NCBI RefSeq assembly: GCF_009905725.1
Contig: NZ_JAAAKV010000007.1
Coordinates: forward strand, 186,001 to 250,000
Reading direction: 5' to 3'
Origin: Emticicia sp. CRIBPO
GTDB taxonomy: Bacteria > Bacteroidota > Bacteroidia > Cytophagales > Spirosomataceae
DNA length: 64,000 bases
A model generated the notes under the pieces. The model was not told the DNA's origin. It did not search any database and saw only the letters and a program-made list of their open reading frames with translations. The translations under genes and the position numbers were made by a program. Numbering within the stretch: the stretch's first letter is position 1; each line of letters opens with the position of its first letter. This document shows positions 62,629 to 64,000 of the stretch, piece by piece.

Positions 62629-63585
62629 ATGGGCTTATTTGATTTTTTTAGTAAAGAAAAGAAAGAGACGCTTGATAAGGGATTAGAAAAATCAAAATCG
62701 AGTATTTTTGATAAGATCACCAGGGCTATTTCGGGTAAATCAAAAGTAGACGAGGACGTTCTCGACGAACTGGAAGAAATCCTTATCAGCTCGGATGTAG
62801 GCGTTGATACCACCATAAAAATCATCAAGAGAATTGAAAACAGGGTGGCTTCTGATAAATATGCCTCTGTTGAAGAACTTGACCTGATCCTCAGGGAAGA
62901 AATTGCGGCCTTGCTGGCAGAAAACAATTCCCAGGATGTACATAACAGCTTCGAAACCAAAAACCTGCCCAAACCCTATGTCCTGATGGTAGTGGGTGTC
63001 AATGGTGTCGGTAAAACGACCACTATCGGCAAACTGGCCTACAATTTCCAGAAAAACGGCAAAAAAGTGGTTTTAGGTGCTGCAGATACTTTCAGGGCAG
63101 CTGCTGTAGATCAGCTGAAGCTCTGGGGAGAGCGTGTCGGTGTTACGGTCATTGACCACGGCATGAACACAGACCCGTCTTCAGTGGCTTATGATGCCAT
63201 CAAAGCAGGTATAGAACAGGATGCCGATGTGATCATCATTGATACAGCGGGCCGTCTTCATACCAAAGTAAACCTGATGAATGAGCTGGGCAAAATCAAA
63301 AGGGTCATGCAGAAAATCCTTCCGGAAGCTCCCAATGAGGTGATGCTGGTACTGGACGGAAGCACCGGGCAGAACGCCGTGATCCAGGCCAGGGAATTTA
63401 CCAAAGTGACGGACGTTAACTCACTGGCCATTACCAAACTGGACGGTACAGCCAAAGGCGGTGTGGTGATCGGTATTTCAGATGAATTCAAGATCCCTGT
63501 CAAATACATTGGAGTCGGTGAAAAAATGGAAGACTTGCAGGTATTTAACAAAACGGCCTTTGTAGATTCCCTTTTTAAGAAATAA
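62629..63585 (+). CDS. ftsY: Signal recognition particle receptor FtsY
   Basis: The 318-residue GTPase has the helical N domain (about 20-100) and a GTPase G domain with GVNGVGKTTTIGKLA (P-loop), GAADTFRAAAVDQLK, VIIIDTAGRLHT and TKLDGTAKGG. It takes ribosome-SRP complexes to the membrane Sec machinery. It lacks the long acidic A domain of E. coli FtsY, as is usual in this phylum. Its 3' end overlaps the convergent aminotransferase gene by 11 bases. Confidence 0.97.
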   Translation: MGLFDFFSKEKKETLDKGLEKSKSSIFDKITRAISGKSKVDEDVLDELEEILISSDVGVDTTIKIIKRIENRVASDKYASVEELDLILREEIAALLAENNSQDVHNSFETKNLPKPYVLMVVGVNGVGKTTTIGKLAYNFQKNGKKVVLGAADTFRAAAVDQLKLWGERVGVTVIDHGMNTDPSSVAYDAIKAGIEQDADVIIIDTAGRLHTKVNLMNELGKIKRVMQKILPEAPNEVMLVLDGSTGQNAVIQAREFTKVTDVNSLAITKLDGTAKGGVVIGISDEFKIPVKYIGVGEKMEDLQVFNKTAFVDSLFKK

Positions 63586-64000
63586 ACCCTTTCAGACAAA
63601 GATTTTTCTCCAGCACGTCAATACATCTTTCAAGCTCTTCCGGGGTTGAGGAAGCAAATCCCAGCCTCGTTGAATTCAGCTCAATACCCTGCTGGTTGTG
63701 CTGCAGGCCATGGGAAAAATACAGCCCGTTTCTAAGGGCCGCCGCAGCGGTTTTCCCCGGGTCTATGCTTTTATCAAATTTTGCCCAGACCGACATTCCG
63801 CCTTCGGGCACCTGGAATTCTATTTCATCCCCGAGTCTCCGGCTCAGCAATTCACAGAACACATCCCGTCGCTGACGGTATTCTTTCAAAGCTTTTCTCA
63901 GGTGCTTCTGAATAACTCCTTCCTGGAGCAATTCCGCTATGGCATTCTCCAGCATATTATCCCCTTGCCTGTCGATGATCCTCCGGTAATGGGAAAGGTG
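63575..64000 (-). CDS. MocR/PdxR-like PLP-dependent aminotransferase-domain protein (5' end outside window)
   Basis: The C-terminal 141 residues are visible and stay open to base 64000. The blocks IIDRQGDNMLENAIAELLQE and KALKEYRQRRDVF, and NSTRLGFASSTPEELERCID near the end, match the C-terminus of MocR-type GntR/aminotransferase regulators, in which PLP-bound domains act as sensors. The N-terminal part, including any winged helix, is outside the window, so a plain class I/II aminotransferase remains possible. Confidence 0.8.
   Translation of the reverse strand, partial: HLSHYRRIIDRQGDNMLENAIAELLQEGVIQKHLRKALKEYRQRRDVFCELLSRRLGDEIEFQVPEGGMSVWAKFDKSIDPGKTAAAALRNGLYFSHGLQHNQQGIELNSTRLGFASSTPEELERCIDVLEKNLCLKGFIS

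Noticed and set aside
1-64000. Search for CRISPR arrays, tRNA or rRNA genes, transposases and phage gene blocks
   Set aside because: No regularly spaced repeats, tRNA T-loop consensus, transposase or phage structural genes were recognised by reading. The holin-like gene at 49539 is a lone chromosomal type, not part of a prophage.

Overview
The window reads as a chromosomal segment of a Bacteroidota bacterium, most likely a member of the Cytophagales. The evidence is a SusC/SusD pair, very large FG-GAP/ASPIC-UnbV lipoproteins, an L33-DUF4295-FtsY neighbourhood, a carotenoid crtI-crtB pair, and several promoters of the Bacteroidota type (TTTG, 19-21 bases, TAnnTTTG). Genus-level placement is not possible from reading alone. 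Both ends cut genes: an FG-GAP lipoprotein at base 1 and a MocR-like aminotransferase protein at base 64000. No tRNA, rRNA, CRISPR array, transposase or prophage was recognised.

Layout. 1-11475 (minus strand) is a SusC-SusD outer-membrane uptake locus followed by a small lipoprotein and two tandem, paralogous ~1100-residue FG-GAP/ASPIC-UnbV lipoproteins; it contains no glycosidase. 11566-22664 (plus) holds a FAD/Fe-S dehydrogenase of the YdiJ type, a carboxypeptidase-regulatory-domain outer-membrane-associated protein, a probable small lipoprotein and a complete RND efflux operon (adaptor, pump, NodT-type outer-membrane factor). 22702-26713 holds a GH78-like rhamnosidase and a NupC-type nucleoside transporter. 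26717-33148 (minus) is a five-gene regulatory operon: sigma-54 (rpoN), an NtrC-type activator, a soluble histidine kinase, an MscS channel and a response-regulator/kinase hybrid. A CHASE3-like kinase with a near-identical phosphoacceptor region lies divergently next to it.

34976-45445 is a mosaic of envelope genes: DUF4382 lipoprotein, small beta-barrel, PA0069-type radical SAM enzyme, membrane-anchored coiled-coil protein with a short partner, OmpA-like lipoprotein plus porin-like protein, a minimal ABC pair, GH20 hexosaminidase and a JmjC/cupin-8 protein. 45459-52412 holds an MsbA-like ABC exporter, an SGNH lipoprotein and a priA-holin-like-dgt operon. 52720-55805 is an ECF sigma factor followed by crtI-crtB (carotenoid synthesis), convergent with uvrA. 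58790-62629 holds an unassigned 347-residue protein with a DIDDTA motif like that of class II terpene cyclases, a DUF3127 protein with an SSB-like acidic tip, an MDR-family oxidoreductase, rpmG, a DUF4295 gene too short for usual ORF cut-offs, a hotdog thioesterase and ftsY.

The most interesting items for follow-up are the DIDDTA protein near the carotenoid genes, the sigma-54/kinase/mechanosensitive-channel operon, the tandem FG-GAP lipoproteins attached to SusCD, the DUF3127/SSB-tip protein, and the minimal ABC ATPase/membrane-protein pair. None of these is proven to be a new system; each is an inference from motifs and gene order.
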